From NCBI GenBank assembly GCA_026874595.1, contig CM049318.1, positions 24,445,456 to 24,509,455 on the forward strand: DNA of 64,000 bases, written 5' to 3'. Position 1 is the stretch's first letter; the number at the start of each line of letters is the position of its first letter. Source of the DNA: Sipunculus nudus. Its lineage: Eukaryota > Annelida > Sipuncula > Golfingiida > Sipunculidae. Below the pieces are notes generated by a model. That model was not told where the DNA came from, searched no databases, and saw nothing but the letters and a program-made list of their open reading frames with translations. Positions 1-11,055 of this stretch are shown in pieces. The position numbers were made by a program, and so were the translations under genes.

Positions 1-384
1 ATGGTGTCCAAAATGGAGGTGCTGTTTCAAAATTGAAGTAAAAGAAGAGTAGGAGTATTGCGTTTGACACTTGAAGTGACAGCATATTATTTATATTAAT
101 ATAATCAGTCAATGGTTGAAAGCTTTGCAGCAGTATGGGATCTCTTCAACCTCACTATCAGACGTAAAATCAACTTAATTTATAATTCATAAAACGTCAT
201 GTACTCCATCTGTCAAAGTAAAAAAAACCCAACTGAGAGCGATAAACCAGACGACATATCTGGGCTCAAGCATTACAGCCGACCAATCATTCGAGACTAA
301 ACTGAGCAAACGGAGAGACAAAGCAGTTTTGACCCTCTACAGACTAATCACAAGGTGTTATAAAAAACCCCGTTTATCATATGC
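1..384. other. No recognisable feature
   Basis: AT-rich sequence with no long open frame and no repeat motif I recognise. It may be part of the LINE that ends just to its right, but I could not read coding sequence through it. Confidence 0.5.
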
Positions 385-690
385 ACCTACACACAAATGT
401 GCAAAATCAGCTTAGAGAGGACGACTGGCGGAGTCCAAGAGGAAACGCGAGGTTTGCAAGGCAAGCATGGCAACTACATCCACAGCAACCACCGATCACA
501 TGTTTTCAACATTTCGGAGATTCTTCTCTGGCCGGATTGGTTTGACAAGTCATCTCCGGACAAACAGACCCAGATTAACTACAAAACTCTGTTGTCATGG
601 TCATTTCCGCAATTGGAAGGACGAACAACGCCTACGTAACACAGGAAAAGAAACGTTCCTTATGAGTAGCCCGCGTCGCATCCTGTAAAT
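385..690 (+). mobile_element. Degenerate LINE 3' end (C-terminal zinc-finger-like tail of ORF2)
   Basis: The plus-strand frame ending in the stop near 688 contains FRRFFSGRIGLTSHLRT. This resembles the CxxC...RIGLxSHxRTH zinc-finger-like tail that ends the reverse-transcriptase ORF of many animal LINEs. The basic stretch just before it (ESKRKREVCKAS) also fits the usual spacer. The two cysteines expected before the FF are replaced (FSTF), so the copy is decayed. No reverse-transcriptase core is visible upstream. The family assignment rests on this tail alone. A chance frame is possible, though the RIGLTSHLRT spacing argues against it. Confidence 0.42.
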
Positions 691-1596
691 CTTGTGGCTA
701 GATAAGGGCAGCAGGAAAGAGGATGCAATTTGGTAGAATATCAAAGGACATAATGCCTGATATAGTCCTGAAATGGTTGGCTCACTCATGTACACGAACG
801 TTAAACAAGAGGACCGGGCGCGATCACAGCGAATTGGATTTGGTGCACTACAACAGGTGGCAGTCAGGAGATGCCCTGTTTTGGTACAAAAATGTAATAC
901 ATGTTCTCGCTGACTGAAACACGGCCTGTTTTGGTGAGTCCGAGACCCGGTCTCACTGTGTTGGATGTGTCATTTCATCTAAGGTCCCTGGACCTATTGC
1001 AGAAATATAGTGTGAGGGATTTGCTGGAAAATGATTATATAAAGCAAAACTGAACTGATAGTATTGTGAAAGAATAGACATAATATTGCTACTGAATATT
1101 TCACTTTAAGGACGTGTGCAAACGTGACATGAAGAGTCTCCACATGGGTACGAAGAATATAATCATAGACACAAACAGGCAACTGTGAAAACACAGTGTC
1201 GTAACTGTGCGTAAAATGTATGTAAGTGGCTCACTCCAAATCGCGGCACTTCTAGTCTTAGCAAACCACAACTGGAACCCAAACACACAAATAAGCACGA
1301 AGAAGCAGATACACCAGTTTTCTAGCTTCAAATTTGCAATGATGCATACAGCTCCCACACTGGACTTCACAGACAGTCCAAGCAGTGTTTGACATCTGCA
1401 GCAAAAAAAAAAAAAAAAAAAAAAAGAAGACACACAACATAGCGCCATAGACTTATGAGATTGAAGGATGCCATGGCAGTGTTGAAACAATATCTGATGG
1501 ACAGAGGACGGTTGCATCTATTTATAAGCAACTAGCTCGTAAAATTATTGATCTACCATCTACCATCTATTAGCCATTATCCATAGGGCTAATGAG

Positions 1597-1642
<46 letters not shown>

Positions 1643-1881
1643 ATGGTGTAGGAGTGTAAATATATTGCCAATTCAATACAAAAATCCATTACATCCACAA
1701 TATTCACTAAAGAGCAAAAAGCAAAATGTTGTTTGTGTAGATTCTCAATTACATCATAATAACATTACATCTGTCAATACACGACAGACACCTTGAGAAA
1801 TCAGTAACCATGAATACATATGAAATATTCAGAGACTAAGTGGATACTACTAAGCAAACTATATATATATATATATATATC

Positions 1882-1912
<31 letters not shown>

Positions 1913-1963
1913 GTATATCAACCCACACAAAAAAAATACCGGATAGTGACATAAAAAAATATT
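691..1963. other. Non-coding stretch with poly-A and (TA)n tracts
   Basis: No gene seen. There is a 23-base poly-A run at 1403-1425 and (TA)n microsatellites at about 1599-1640 and 1861-1906. The open frames here are short and unlike any family I know; the longest, on the minus strand, is largely the translation of the poly-A run as phenylalanine. Confidence 0.6.
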
Positions 1964-2440
1964 TGTAACGGGGAAAGTCCGGGCGTGAAATTAGACGGCC
2001 AAGGCCAAGCGTGTGTGACGACCAGTTTATTCATAAAGTGAAGAAACCCCTATCAAGAGAGGATAGAAGATGAACTGTTTCCAAGACGGCAAAAACCCTT
2101 ATGATGGTCAGGTGCCAGGTGGTACTCATTGCTAGATGTCGTACGGCTGCATGCTGTAGCAAAATATCATATTACCCTCGGAATACTCAAGCGTGCCTCC
2201 TGTAACGTTTTATGCAGTTACATCGGACTAAAGTAAACGACGGAATGGCAACTGATGACAACGAGCCACTAACTTGAAAAGCAAAAACGTTTGTTTTACC
2301 GACTTTGAATTGTCTTCACTACAGTTGGCTCATAACTAGCTGAAAGGGGGCATTCGTCTGGAACGCATGCACGGACTTGGTTAACAACCGTGCATACCTA
2401 AATTGTGACGAAACAGGGTCGGTGACACCGCCCTGTTACA
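1964..2440 (-). repeat. 3' LTR of Gypsy element A
   Basis: 477 bp bounded by the perfect 6-bp inverted ends TGTAAC and GTTACA. On the minus strand it lies directly after a polypurine tract, as a 3' LTR should. The minus strand has AATAAA (plus-strand TTTATT near 2026) toward its downstream end, a plausible polyadenylation signal. The last 50 bp at the high-coordinate end recur at 14146-14194 as the remnant of the partner LTR. Confidence 0.8.
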
Positions 2441-2453
2441 TTCTTCCCTTTTT
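2441..2453 (-). promoter_or_regulatory. Polypurine tract of element A
   Basis: The minus strand reads AAAAAGGGAAGAA immediately before the TGTAACAGGG start of the 3' LTR. This is the position and base composition of a plus-strand DNA synthesis primer in LTR retroelements. Confidence 0.7.
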
Positions 2454-2489
2454 GCGCCAGAGAAATATAAAAATTGATTCAGAGTCAAT

Positions 2490-4020
2490 ATGTCACAGGT
2501 GACCTATATATATAGGCCGAAAATGTGATTTTGAGCACACCTTGTATTTGTTAGGCCTGGAATATTCTAATATAAAATTCTTAGACGTTCTTGGCGAATG
2601 TCCTTTGAAAACTGAAATTAGGTCACCATGACCTATATTGTGCGACCTACAGGAAAAGATGTCGTATAAGTACCTAGAAATTCAGACATAGCAAACATTG
2701 TTTATGTAAGACCTAGAAACCTCTAATGTAACATTATGAGATGTCCTTGACAAATGTACTTGGAAAAATGAAATTAGGTCAGCATGACCTATATTTTGCG
2801 ACCGGTAGTAGAAGTTGTCATATGAGCACTTAGAGAGTCAGACGGGGCAAAAATTGTATCCATCAGGCCTAGACTTTCTAACGCACCATCCTGGGAGGTT
2901 TTGGGCAAATCTCCTTGAAAACCTGAAATTAGGTCATGGTGACCTATATTATGTGACCTTGGTGCTGAAAGTTGTTTCGAGCACTCAGACAGTTAAACGA
3001 GGCACAACTTGTTTCCATTAGGCCTGGAACCTTATAACATAACACTCGGGGGAGGTCCTAAACATATTTATTTGGAATCAGGAAATCGTATTATGGTGAC
3101 CTATATTCTGCATCCTATAGGAAAAACATGTCATATGGGCACCATGGATGTCAGATAGGCACATCACGTATCCGTTAGGCATAGAATCTTCTAAAACAAT
3201 ATCCTGGGAGGTTCTAGGCAAATCTCCTTGGAAACCTGAAATTAGGTCATAGGGACCTATAACTTACAACAGGGCACACGTATCAATTAGGCCTAGAATA
3301 TTTTAACATAACATTCAGGGAGGTCCCAGGCAAATGTCCTCAGAAACATGAATTTAGGCCAGGGTGGCCAATATTCTGCAACCTGCACGGAAATAGTGTC
3401 ATATGAGCACCCTGAATGTCAGCTGGGTACAAATTGTATGCATAAGGCCTAGAATCTTCTAAAGCAACATCCATGGAGGTTATAGGCAAATCTCTTTGGA
3501 AAGCAGTAATTATGTCATGGTTAACAGGCTATATTCTATCAATGCGCTATGAGCAAATAAATATAAATTTCAGCATCAAGACAGACAAGGTACAATTTGT
3601 ATCTATTTTCCATTGAACCCTATATTGTCTAAGGAGTTCTATGGAAAACCTTCTTTGAATCCTGAAGTTAAGTAACTTAATTCTTATAATACATGTCAAT
3701 TATAGTCAGATAGGGCACAAATCGTATCCTCAAGCCCTAAAATCTCCCAACACAACATCCAGGAAAATCTTGGTAAATCCCAATGGAAACCTGCCTGTGA
3801 CAGGCTAAAATATGATTCGAGTGCATTTAACCTCAGATGGGTACACTTTGTAATCATTAGACCTAGGTCCTTGGCGAGTCTTCTTTGAAATATAAAATGA
3901 TGTCATGGTGATCTATATTCTGCGAGCTATGGACCAGAAACGTGATTTTAAGCGGCCAGAGAGATTGGTACAAATTGTATCCATTTTCCTTGGAACCCTC
4001 TATTATAAAATCCAGACGGG
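2490..4020. repeat. Tandem array, about 156-bp unit, containing AGGTCAnnnTGACCT palindromes
   Basis: About ten decaying units. Successive GACCTATAT anchors fall near 2501, 2630, 2786, 2941, 3098 and 3254, giving spacings of 155-157 after the first. Other shared blocks are GGCCTAGAATCTTCTAA, CTGGGAGGTTCTAGGCAAAT and CCTTGGAAACCTGAAATTAG. Units to the right of about 3300 are more diverged. Three units carry a perfect 15-bp palindrome of two AGGTCA half-sites with a 3-bp spacer, at 2620-2634, 2776-2790 and 2931-2945. A fourth at 3244-3258 has one mismatch. The array lies between the integrase region and the 3' LTR of element A, so it is either a tandem repeat inside the element's 3' region or a satellite inserted there. 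Confidence 0.75.
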
Positions 4021-4675
4021 ACAAAGGCAGGTCTCCTAGGGATCCTTAATTTCTTTATTTTCTGTCAATTTTCAACATAGTGACATTAGTCATGGGATAT
4101 TATCACAGACGATATATAACAACAATAAAAGAAATGAGCACCCAGTCAAATGTAGTTGAGCGTCATGGCCCATGGGCCACATGTTACGTCTACTGTTTTG
4201 TCTTCACACCTTACCTTAGAAAAACTGGAATCCTTATGTTTGGCTGATCTATAATAATAAAAGGCTCTTCCTTTCATTTTAGGCCAGTTTATGTTTAACA
4301 TCAAAGCAAAGAGATTTAATGAGCACAGCATCTCCTACTTAAACAGTACCCCCTCTTACCCTGAGGTAATATAGTTACGTTTTGGCGTTGGCTTGCCCTT
4401 TCATGGAAGCCTTGCTCGCTAAATCATATGCTAAATCATATGCTTCCTGCAATCATTGTTTCAGGTTTTCTATGAATTGTATACGATATCGTTGGCCCCC
4501 ATCATTCGTTTCTGATTCATTATTTGGAAGACCAAGAGGAACATCGACCGTTAATTACGGATGACTCCCAAACGTCAAATGATGAGGGCTTAACCCAGTT
4601 GTTTCGTTAGGGCTACTATTGTAAGCATGCACTTAAGGGCCAACGTGTTGCTTCCAGATCTTTGTCTGTTTAGCC

Positions 4676-5066
4676 TCATGTTAAAAGATTTTTGTTCATG
4701 CGTTCGGTACACCCGTTAGTGTGAGGGTGGAAAATGGTTGTCCTAGACTTTTGAATATTAGCCAGTTTACAAAGCTCTTGTAGTAACCGGCTTTCAAACT
4801 GACGGCCCTGGTCGGTCAAGATGCGCCGCGGGAAACCATAGTGTACTACAAACTGGTTGAAGAACACATTGGCGGTTGTTTGTTGCGGATTGGTTACTGG
4901 TTGGATAAGCTTGGACGTATTTTGTAAACTGATCTGCTACTACTACGGGATAACTAAAACCCCCTCGTAAAGGCTGCAGGGTAAAGTTATCCATACTTAC
5001 AAACTCAAGTGGATGTGTGGTTATGATACTTACCAATTGTGCTCTCACATTGGTAGGAGTTTTCAT
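4676..5066 (-). pseudogene. Element A integrase core, frameshifted
   Basis: Two overlapping minus-strand frames together give a Gypsy integrase core. The upstream frame has EFVSMDNFTLQPL and VVVADQFTKYVQAYP, with the first catalytic Asp and the D-x-F-K/T-K region. The downstream frame has FVVHYGFPRRILTDQGRQFE and HPHTNGCTERMNK, with the second Asp and the catalytic Glu. The frame changes near 4860, so all three D-D-E residues are visible but not in one frame. Integrase inserts the cDNA into host DNA. It lies after RT and RNase H, the standard Gypsy order. Confidence 0.75.
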
Positions 5067-5315
5067 GGTTTTACAGCGTAAACAGTTTTTTTTGTTTTAC
5101 TTTTTCCTAAACACATTTTGCCATTCCGGGCCAGTAAAACCTTTTTGTAACGAAGCTCAATGTTTTATCCCTGCCCAGATGACCCGCATCATCATGAAGT
5201 CCACTTAGGTCTTCATTCTCAAACACACTTGGCAGTTGCTATGAGTTACCGTTATCCCTGTTTACTTTCCTGTTTAAGACCCCTTGTAAGTGTTCAAATT
5301 CACGAAGGAATGGAC

Positions 5316-5636
5316 CTAGGCTGGAAAACTTAATATTTGTTTGGCTGTAGGCCTGCGACCTTCTGTAACCCATTTACTAAGATGGTGTAAGGTTGAATCT
5401 TCCCTATTTGCTTGCCTCCAACCCCTGTAACTGTAATTGGACTCCGATGAACATTCAGTAAAAATGTCACCAAGCTTTAAAGCACTATCATCTATTATCA
5501 GACGACATGTTTCAGTGTAACCAAATTGACCTTGATGGGACTGTGCTATTGCTTTTATTGTTTCATTTCGTATAATTTCCTCATTCTCTTGGTCCAAACC
5601 TAGAAAGTGCGTCAACCTCAACAGCAACAAGTCCAT
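5316..5636 (-). pseudogene. Element A pol: connection between RNase H and integrase
   Basis: A 106-codon minus-strand frame containing LTHFLGLDQENEEIIRNETI and an ending TLHHLSKWVTEGRRPTAKQI. This fits the segment between the RNase H domain and the integrase zinc-binding region of Gypsy pol, where the remaining-cleavage-product and 'template' strand segments sit. It has no catalytic motif of its own. Position between the RT at 6.4-6.8 kb and the integrase at 4.7-5.1 kb supports the reading. The region is otherwise broken by stops. Confidence 0.5.
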
Positions 5637-5639
5637 GGC

Positions 5640-7130
5640 GTGTCACAACTGTAAGTAGACAACGCTGCAAACCACCTGTGGCCGGCCGCATCTAATTTAG
5701 CGCTGGGCAACCGGTGAGTGAGTGGATTATTGTCAGTATATGTAATTAAAGGTGTTCATAAATATAATTATGAATTTTGTCGACTATAGCTCATTTCAGA
5801 TCTAGAAACTCAAGCTTATGGGCACTGTAAATCTTTTCTGAAGGTAAGAGACCTCTACTTGTGAAAGCAATAACTTTCGTTGCATCTCCCTGGTGCAGAT
5901 AAAGAACAGCAATAAGTCCTTTTGTACTCGCATCAATATGTATGGTTGTCCTGGTATTGCATAACCTTAGATTGGGGGATGGGTGGGTAGTTCTTTTAAT
6001 TTATCAAAAGAGATTGTTCTTTGTCCCACACGAACCTTGAGCTTGATGTGGTACGGCCTTTCCTCTTTTTGGGCGTTTGTTCTAAGCTTACTAGAAAGTC
6101 ATTCAAAGGCCTGGCTATCTCTGAATAATCAGGTACATATTTGCGACAATACCCGGAAAAACCAAGAAATTTACGGACCTCATCAACATTATTTTGGATT
6201 GGCCATTCTGCATTTTGATGTCTTCTTCCGGGTCACTTTGTGTTCCAAATATTTTACTTTCTCTTGCAAGAATTTGCATTTCTTTGGTGATTGTTTAAAA
6301 TGTGTTCACGCAAAGTTTCAAATACCATTTCCAACCTATGGAAATGTTTTCCTTCTGTTTTAGAATGCACTGTTATGTCATCTAGAAAGACACACAAAAA
6401 ACATTGTGGTTAAGTGTACCTAAACATTCCTCCATTAAACGCTGTACTTGGACTATTACATAGACAAAACGCTAGGCGGTCATTTAATAATTCCAAGTGG
6501 TCCGACCGTAAATGCCGGGCTTGGAGTGTGTTCCTTAGCTATTTCCACCTGGTGGTAACCACTTTTCATATCTAGTACGCTAAAGTATTTGACACCCGCT
6601 AAACAGTCTAGGAGTTCATCTATGCGGGGCAGTGCGTAACAATCTTTATAGTTCGTTTGTTTTACTGTCGATAGTCAATACACATTCTCAAAGTGTTGTC
6701 CTTTTGCCTAACCAGTACAAGATTACTTGCAAAAGGACTATATGACCTCCTACTAAGGCCCGCGTCAAGCGATTGGTTCAAATGAGCCTTCACTTCTTTG
6801 TACATTGGAAGTGGAATCCGTCGGAATTTCCTTAAATCTTGTGTCTTCTGTCAGTTCTATTCCATATTTGGTCAAAGTTGTATGCCCTATGTCTAGGTCA
6901 ATTTGTAAAAACACATATTTCCATCTCAGTATTAACTGTTTTTTACTATTCAAAAAGTCAGGTGACTCTGTATCAGTACCAAAGTTGAATTTTGACAAAA
7001 AGGCTTGACCACCTTGGCCCTGGTCTGTATCACTTTGACCTTGTTTATCAATACTTTGACCATAATCTTTACCGGTATCTTTACCTTGCTCATTATAGGT
7101 CGCCCCTTCAAGTCCGTGCCTTTGGCCCAT
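5640..7130 (-). pseudogene. Element A reverse transcriptase (and RNase H), many frameshifts
   Basis: RT motifs are legible on the minus strand in several frames. At about 6945-7130 is the N-terminal lead-in with DLDIGHTTLTKYGIEL. At about 6672-6755 come SYSPFASNLVLVRQKDN and LRMCIDYR. At about 6538-6580 is VLDMKSGYHQVEIA. At about 6440-6530 is a finger and palm stretch around FTVGPLGIIK. At about 6373-6387 is the catalytic box read as FLDD (YxDD class), with both aspartates kept. Several single-base frameshifts separate these blocks. RNase H should lie at 5640-6300, but I could not read a clear DxE motif there. Reverse transcription of the element RNA is the ancestral function. Confidence 0.7.
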
Positions 7131-8141
7131 TTAAGTTACTTTTACCGTGATTCATCTGACTTTGCTGCCAAATCTATGTCTCTTGCAATTTTTATACTTT
7201 CGATGTTAATTTGTATGCTAATGTTTTAAGCTGAGTTATTTCAGAATTCGACTCACCTTTATTTTCTTGCCCACACATCACGCCATGACAATATTCTTTT
7301 GTGTTTGACTTACCTACTTTCAGACTGAAATCGTTTTCAATACGTCTCATCTCTACTCTGGGCTTGTCAATACGGTAATAATTTTATACAAGTGACCTGA
7401 AACATTCTTGAGAGTTTGTCTAAGGCATAACCAGAAACGTGAACTCTAAAGTTCGGGTAGTGACGTATCACTCATTTGCAAACTCTCACTTTTTCTAACA
7501 GATCCTGTATTCTACAACTCCACGTAGCTACATCCACTCCTGGTTTCAAAACAGCACTACAACACAGTCCCAGTGCCGTTTCACCTAGATCAATGGTACC
7601 ATAGGTACCTTCATATTTGTCAATCAGAGTGGACAAGCTATTAGAAGTTCATAGGCGCACTGCTATTTAACGGCTTCCCCCTCAAAGATTTTCTAACTTA
7701 TTGTTTTATAACATCTTCGGAATAAGTACTCTCTTTCAATAGACAATTCACTTCTTAGGGCCAATGATCAAAACAGGCGTCTTCGGAATCTCCAGAATAT
7801 ACATATATTTGGGGTAGTACGCCTGAGAAACCTTACCAGTTTACCTATCATCTTTCCCATAATTATCTATCCAAGAATTAAGAGACTCGACATTATCAAG
7901 GTCTGGTTTGGCAACCAATTCGACAAAGGCATCAGCCAATTGTCCCTTTTCATCTGTTGTGAACGTTGCCATTCCGCCAATTATATTTGCATTAAAGATG
8001 GGTCTATTAAAAAAATATTTATTTCAGAAATTTCTTGTACGGACTTGTAAGTATTTAGTTAAGAAAACTTCAGGTCCCCCATTTTTACCGACCGAACTGA
8101 CAGAAGTAGGCACGTCGATAGCGGATAACAAAAATGATATG
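7131..8141 (-). pseudogene. Element A gag-like region, decayed
   Basis: Minus-strand frames between element B's 3' LTR and the RT lead-in. One frame begins near 7975 and reads MATFTTDEKGQLADAF then NVESLNSWIDNYG. A further frame has GVDVATWSCRIQDLLEKVR. Their position at the 5' end of element A makes gag the natural reading. I cannot match them to a named gag family, and no zinc knuckle is visible. Stops and frameshifts are frequent. Confidence 0.4.
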
Positions 8142-8269
8142 CCAGGCGAGAAAGCCCCATACTAGCATGACCGCTGTGGTTACACGTCAGACCCCACGCG
8201 TGGACCGGGCTATGTCGCGGCCATACACATGTAAGACCGCTGCATACAATAAAAGAGACATCTGTACCA
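8142..8269 (-). repeat. Truncated 3' LTR of element B
   Basis: Matches the high-coordinate end of 13321-14145 closely; both contain GACCCCACGCGTGG and ACATGTAAGACCGCTGCATA. Similarity stops abruptly at 8141/8142, where sequence of element A begins. The outer end reads TACCA against TAACA in the 5' LTR. Confidence 0.8.
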
Positions 8270-8281
8270 CTCTCCCCTCCT
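8270..8281 (-). promoter_or_regulatory. Polypurine tract of element B
   Basis: The minus strand reads AGGAGGGGAGAG directly before the 3' LTR, a classic polypurine tract for plus-strand priming. Confidence 0.75.
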
Positions 8282-8287
8282 GTCAGA

Positions 8288-8319
8288 AAAAAGAAAGTTT
8301 TCTCAAAAACTTTCTTTTT
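8288..8319. repeat. 14-bp perfect hairpin next to the polypurine tract
   Basis: Arms AAAAAGAAAGTTTT (8288-8301) and AAAACTTTCTTTTT (8306-8319) are perfectly complementary around the 4-base loop CTCA. It lies in the 3' untranslated part of element B between the RNase H stop and the polypurine tract. A role in RNA folding or 3' processing is only a guess. Confidence 0.7.
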
Positions 8320-8382
8320 GCGATCACAATTACTAAATTTTCACAACATCTCAAAAATCATTTTATTTACAACATTACATAA

Positions 8383-8924
8383 ACATCTTGTTTACAACAT
8401 TTCATTAACATCTCCATAAGCATTCAGCAAGTACATTGTCTTTCCCTTTAATGTGTTTGATTTCAAGGTTGTAATCCTGTAAGAACAAACTCCATCTCAA
8501 CAATCTTTGCTTTTTACAATTCAACTTAAAACTTGATTACTGAACACAATGATAGGCTTGACTGATGAAGTAACATAAACTTTAGATGTTGCAATGCAAT
8601 AATCAAAGTCAAACATTCTTTTTCAATAGTGGAGTAGTTTTTCTGTTTGCATTAGACTTTCTTGATAAACAACACATTTTAATGATCTGTGCCACCATTG
8701 CCTTCTTTTAACAACACAGCTTCAGCAGCAGTATCACTAGCATCTACAGCTAACTTAACAGGTACAGAAAAGTCTGGAGCTACCAAAACTGGTGAACTTT
8801 GCAAAATTGCTTTCAAATTTAGAAATGCATTTTCACACTGAACATTCCATAGAAACTTTTATTTCTTCTTTAACAAATTAGTCAAAGGTTCAACTACAGC
8901 AGAAAAATCTGTACAAAACTTCTT
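8383..8924 (-). pseudogene. Element B RNase H, C-terminal part
   Basis: The minus-strand frame ends with QRLLRWSLFLQDYNLEIKHI followed by KGKDNVLAEC and a stop near 8395. This is the characteristic end of Gypsy RNase H, where the aspartate of DALSR normally follows. The upstream half is broken. Because the pol frame stops here and the LTR follows, RNase H is the last pol domain of element B, which supports the integrase-first layout. Confidence 0.7.
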
Positions 8925-9656
8925 CTAATATCGAACCATACCAGGAAAACCCATTACTTGCTTATTGTTTTCTGGTCTATGAAATGCAGAAATGGCACTT
9001 AGTTTAGCATCAACAGGTTTTATTTGACCCCGCCCTACAATATGATCAAAAAATGTTAATTGGGCATGACACAACTCAGACTTTACGAAGTTGATGGTCA
9101 GACGTGCTTCCCCGAGTCTTTCGAAGAGGTCGCGAAGAATTTGCAGATGTTTCTCCCAGGTGTCGCTGTACAGGATAAGGTCACCAATATATGCGTCGCA
9201 GCCCTGAATCTCGTGACAATCATTTGGATGAGGCGAGTTCTTCGTGCTAAACGGCATAACTTTTTACTGGTACAGTCCTTTGCGGCGTCACAAATTGTCA
9301 GAATCCTTCTTAGCAAGTCAAACTTGGAAACATATCTGGTGCTTCCGACTCTATCAATACAATCATCGATCCTTCGAATCTGGGACGTGTCAGTCTTGGT
9401 GACAGAGTTCTGTTTTCGTAATCTGTGCACATAAGGTAATTTACATCAGGTTTTGGCACAATAATACATGGTGAACCCAAGTTCTGTTACTAAGTTCAAT
9501 AAATAAATTGTCCATCGCCAACATCGACGTCATGGGACAATATGTTAGTTCGCGTTGGAATGTCACTAAACAAATGTTTATAACGCAGCAGATTCTTGAG
9601 TCTTGTTGTTGTTGTGCGGTAAGGTGTGACAGTTTGGCATCCAGGTTGTTAAGCAC
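8925..9656 (-). pseudogene. Element B reverse transcriptase, frameshifted and catalytically altered
   Basis: Three overlapping minus-strand frames. At 9441-9656: NNLDAKLSHLTAQQQQD and the MDNLFIELSNRTW lead-in. At 9320-9400: TDTSQIRRIDDCIDRVGSTR and YVSKFDLL, the palm motif with the first catalytic Asp. At 8925-9200: CDAYIGDLILYSDTWEKHLQ, KSELCHAQLTFFDHIVGRG and KPVDAKLSAI. The catalytic YxDD box reads YIGD, so the first aspartate of the pair is Gly (codon GGT). Single-base frameshifts separate the blocks. RT copies element RNA into DNA; this copy cannot do so. Confidence 0.8.
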
Positions 9657-9886
9657 GTCTGAGTTTTTTAGTGGTACTGTTCCACACTAAATGTCTACAT
9701 CACTCTTACAACCAGTATCTACTTTAACTGGGTCAGTGTCAGTTTTTACACGATTAACAGCAGTAAGATTATGATTAATCATGTGCCATGATTAACATGA
9801 CACAGTTGTTTCTTCTTACGTCTCTCTGGTGTCAACAGTATGTAATTTAAATCAGTGACTGTCTTGTCAACAATGTAAGCACCAAA

Positions 9887-10900
9887 CTACCAAACTTGCA
9901 GAGGTCTGCCAGGGATGTGAGGTAAGGAAAGGACCTTTTCACCAGGCTTAAACGTCCTACTTACAATGTGCTTGTCATATTTTGTTTTTATTTTTCTTTG
10001 GGTAGCTTTTAGATTAGACTTTGCAATCTCAAAAGTATTGTGTAGTTTAGTGCGAAAGTCTGAGACATACTGCAATAAACAAAGATAATCAGGATTTTCA
10101 CGCATGAGTTTTTCTTTAAGCAATTTCGATAGACCGCGAACTGAGTGTCCAAAAACTAGTTCAAAGGGACTGAAACCCAAGGACTCTTAAAAGGATTCTC
10201 TGACACCAAACAGCAATAGGTGTATTCCTTGATTCCAGTCTTTCTGTGTGTCATAACAATTAGTCCTAATTATGTTTTTTAATGTCTGATGAAAACGCTC
10301 GAGGGCGCCCTGACTTTCAGGATGCTATGGTAAGAGCTAGCTCAAGCATAAATTGCTGGAATAAGCCAGACATAAAATTAGATCCTTGGTCAGACTGGAC
10401 GGATTTTTGTAATCCAAAAGTTGTAAAAAACTTGTTCAGAGCTTTGACAACACTTTTGGCATTACTTTTGCGCGATGGTATTGCCTCGGGGAACCTGGTA
10501 GATGCGTACATAATCATAAGCAAGTATTCATGTCCAGATTTTGTTTTGGGCTGTGGCTCAACATAATCAACAATTATCCTACTAAATGGTTCTTAGAAAG
10601 CAGGAAAAGGCCTAAGGGGCTTTAGGAGGATTCTGATTGGGCTTGCCTACCATCCGGCATGTATGACATGATTTACAATATTGTACAACAGCAGTCCTGA
10701 GGTTAGGTCTATAGAAGTGTGTACTAACTTTCTGATAAGTTTTATTTATACCTAAAGGCCAGACAAAGGAGCCTCATGTGCCATGCTTAGATTTTCATTG
10801 CTAAAATCTTTTTCATTACTATTTAATGTTTGATGGCCCACTCATCATCAGCACATACATCAGATGGTCGCCATTTACGCATAAGCACTCCATTTTTAAC
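9887..10900 (-). pseudogene. Element B integrase, broken
   Basis: Minus-strand frames give, in order: a lead-in KNGVLMRKWRPSDVCADDEW (about 10840-10910), the core block ASTRFPEAIPSRKSNAKSVV then QSDQGSNFMSGLFQQ (10317-10523) with the second catalytic Asp, and the C-terminal part MGFSPFELVFGHSVRGLSK ending SRTFKPGEKVLSLPHIPGRP (9887-10180). The region between 10180 and 10317, where the catalytic Glu should lie, is frameshifted. Domain order places it upstream of RT. Stops interrupt the zinc-binding N-terminus at 10560-10830. Confidence 0.8.
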
Positions 10901-11055
10901 ATGGAATCAAACTGGGTTCTGTGACAATTCATCTTCAGAAACTTCCCTTGGAAACAAACATGAAATATCAGGGTCCTTATGCTGTTCTGCGATAAGTTCT
11001 GACCTTGAAATGCTGTATCCTGTACGGGCGAGTCATTAGACGAGTCACTAGTGAC

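Noticed and set aside
1101-1517. 138-codon minus-strand open frame
   Set aside because: Its phenylalanine run is the complement of the poly-A tract at 1403-1425; no domain and no splice context.
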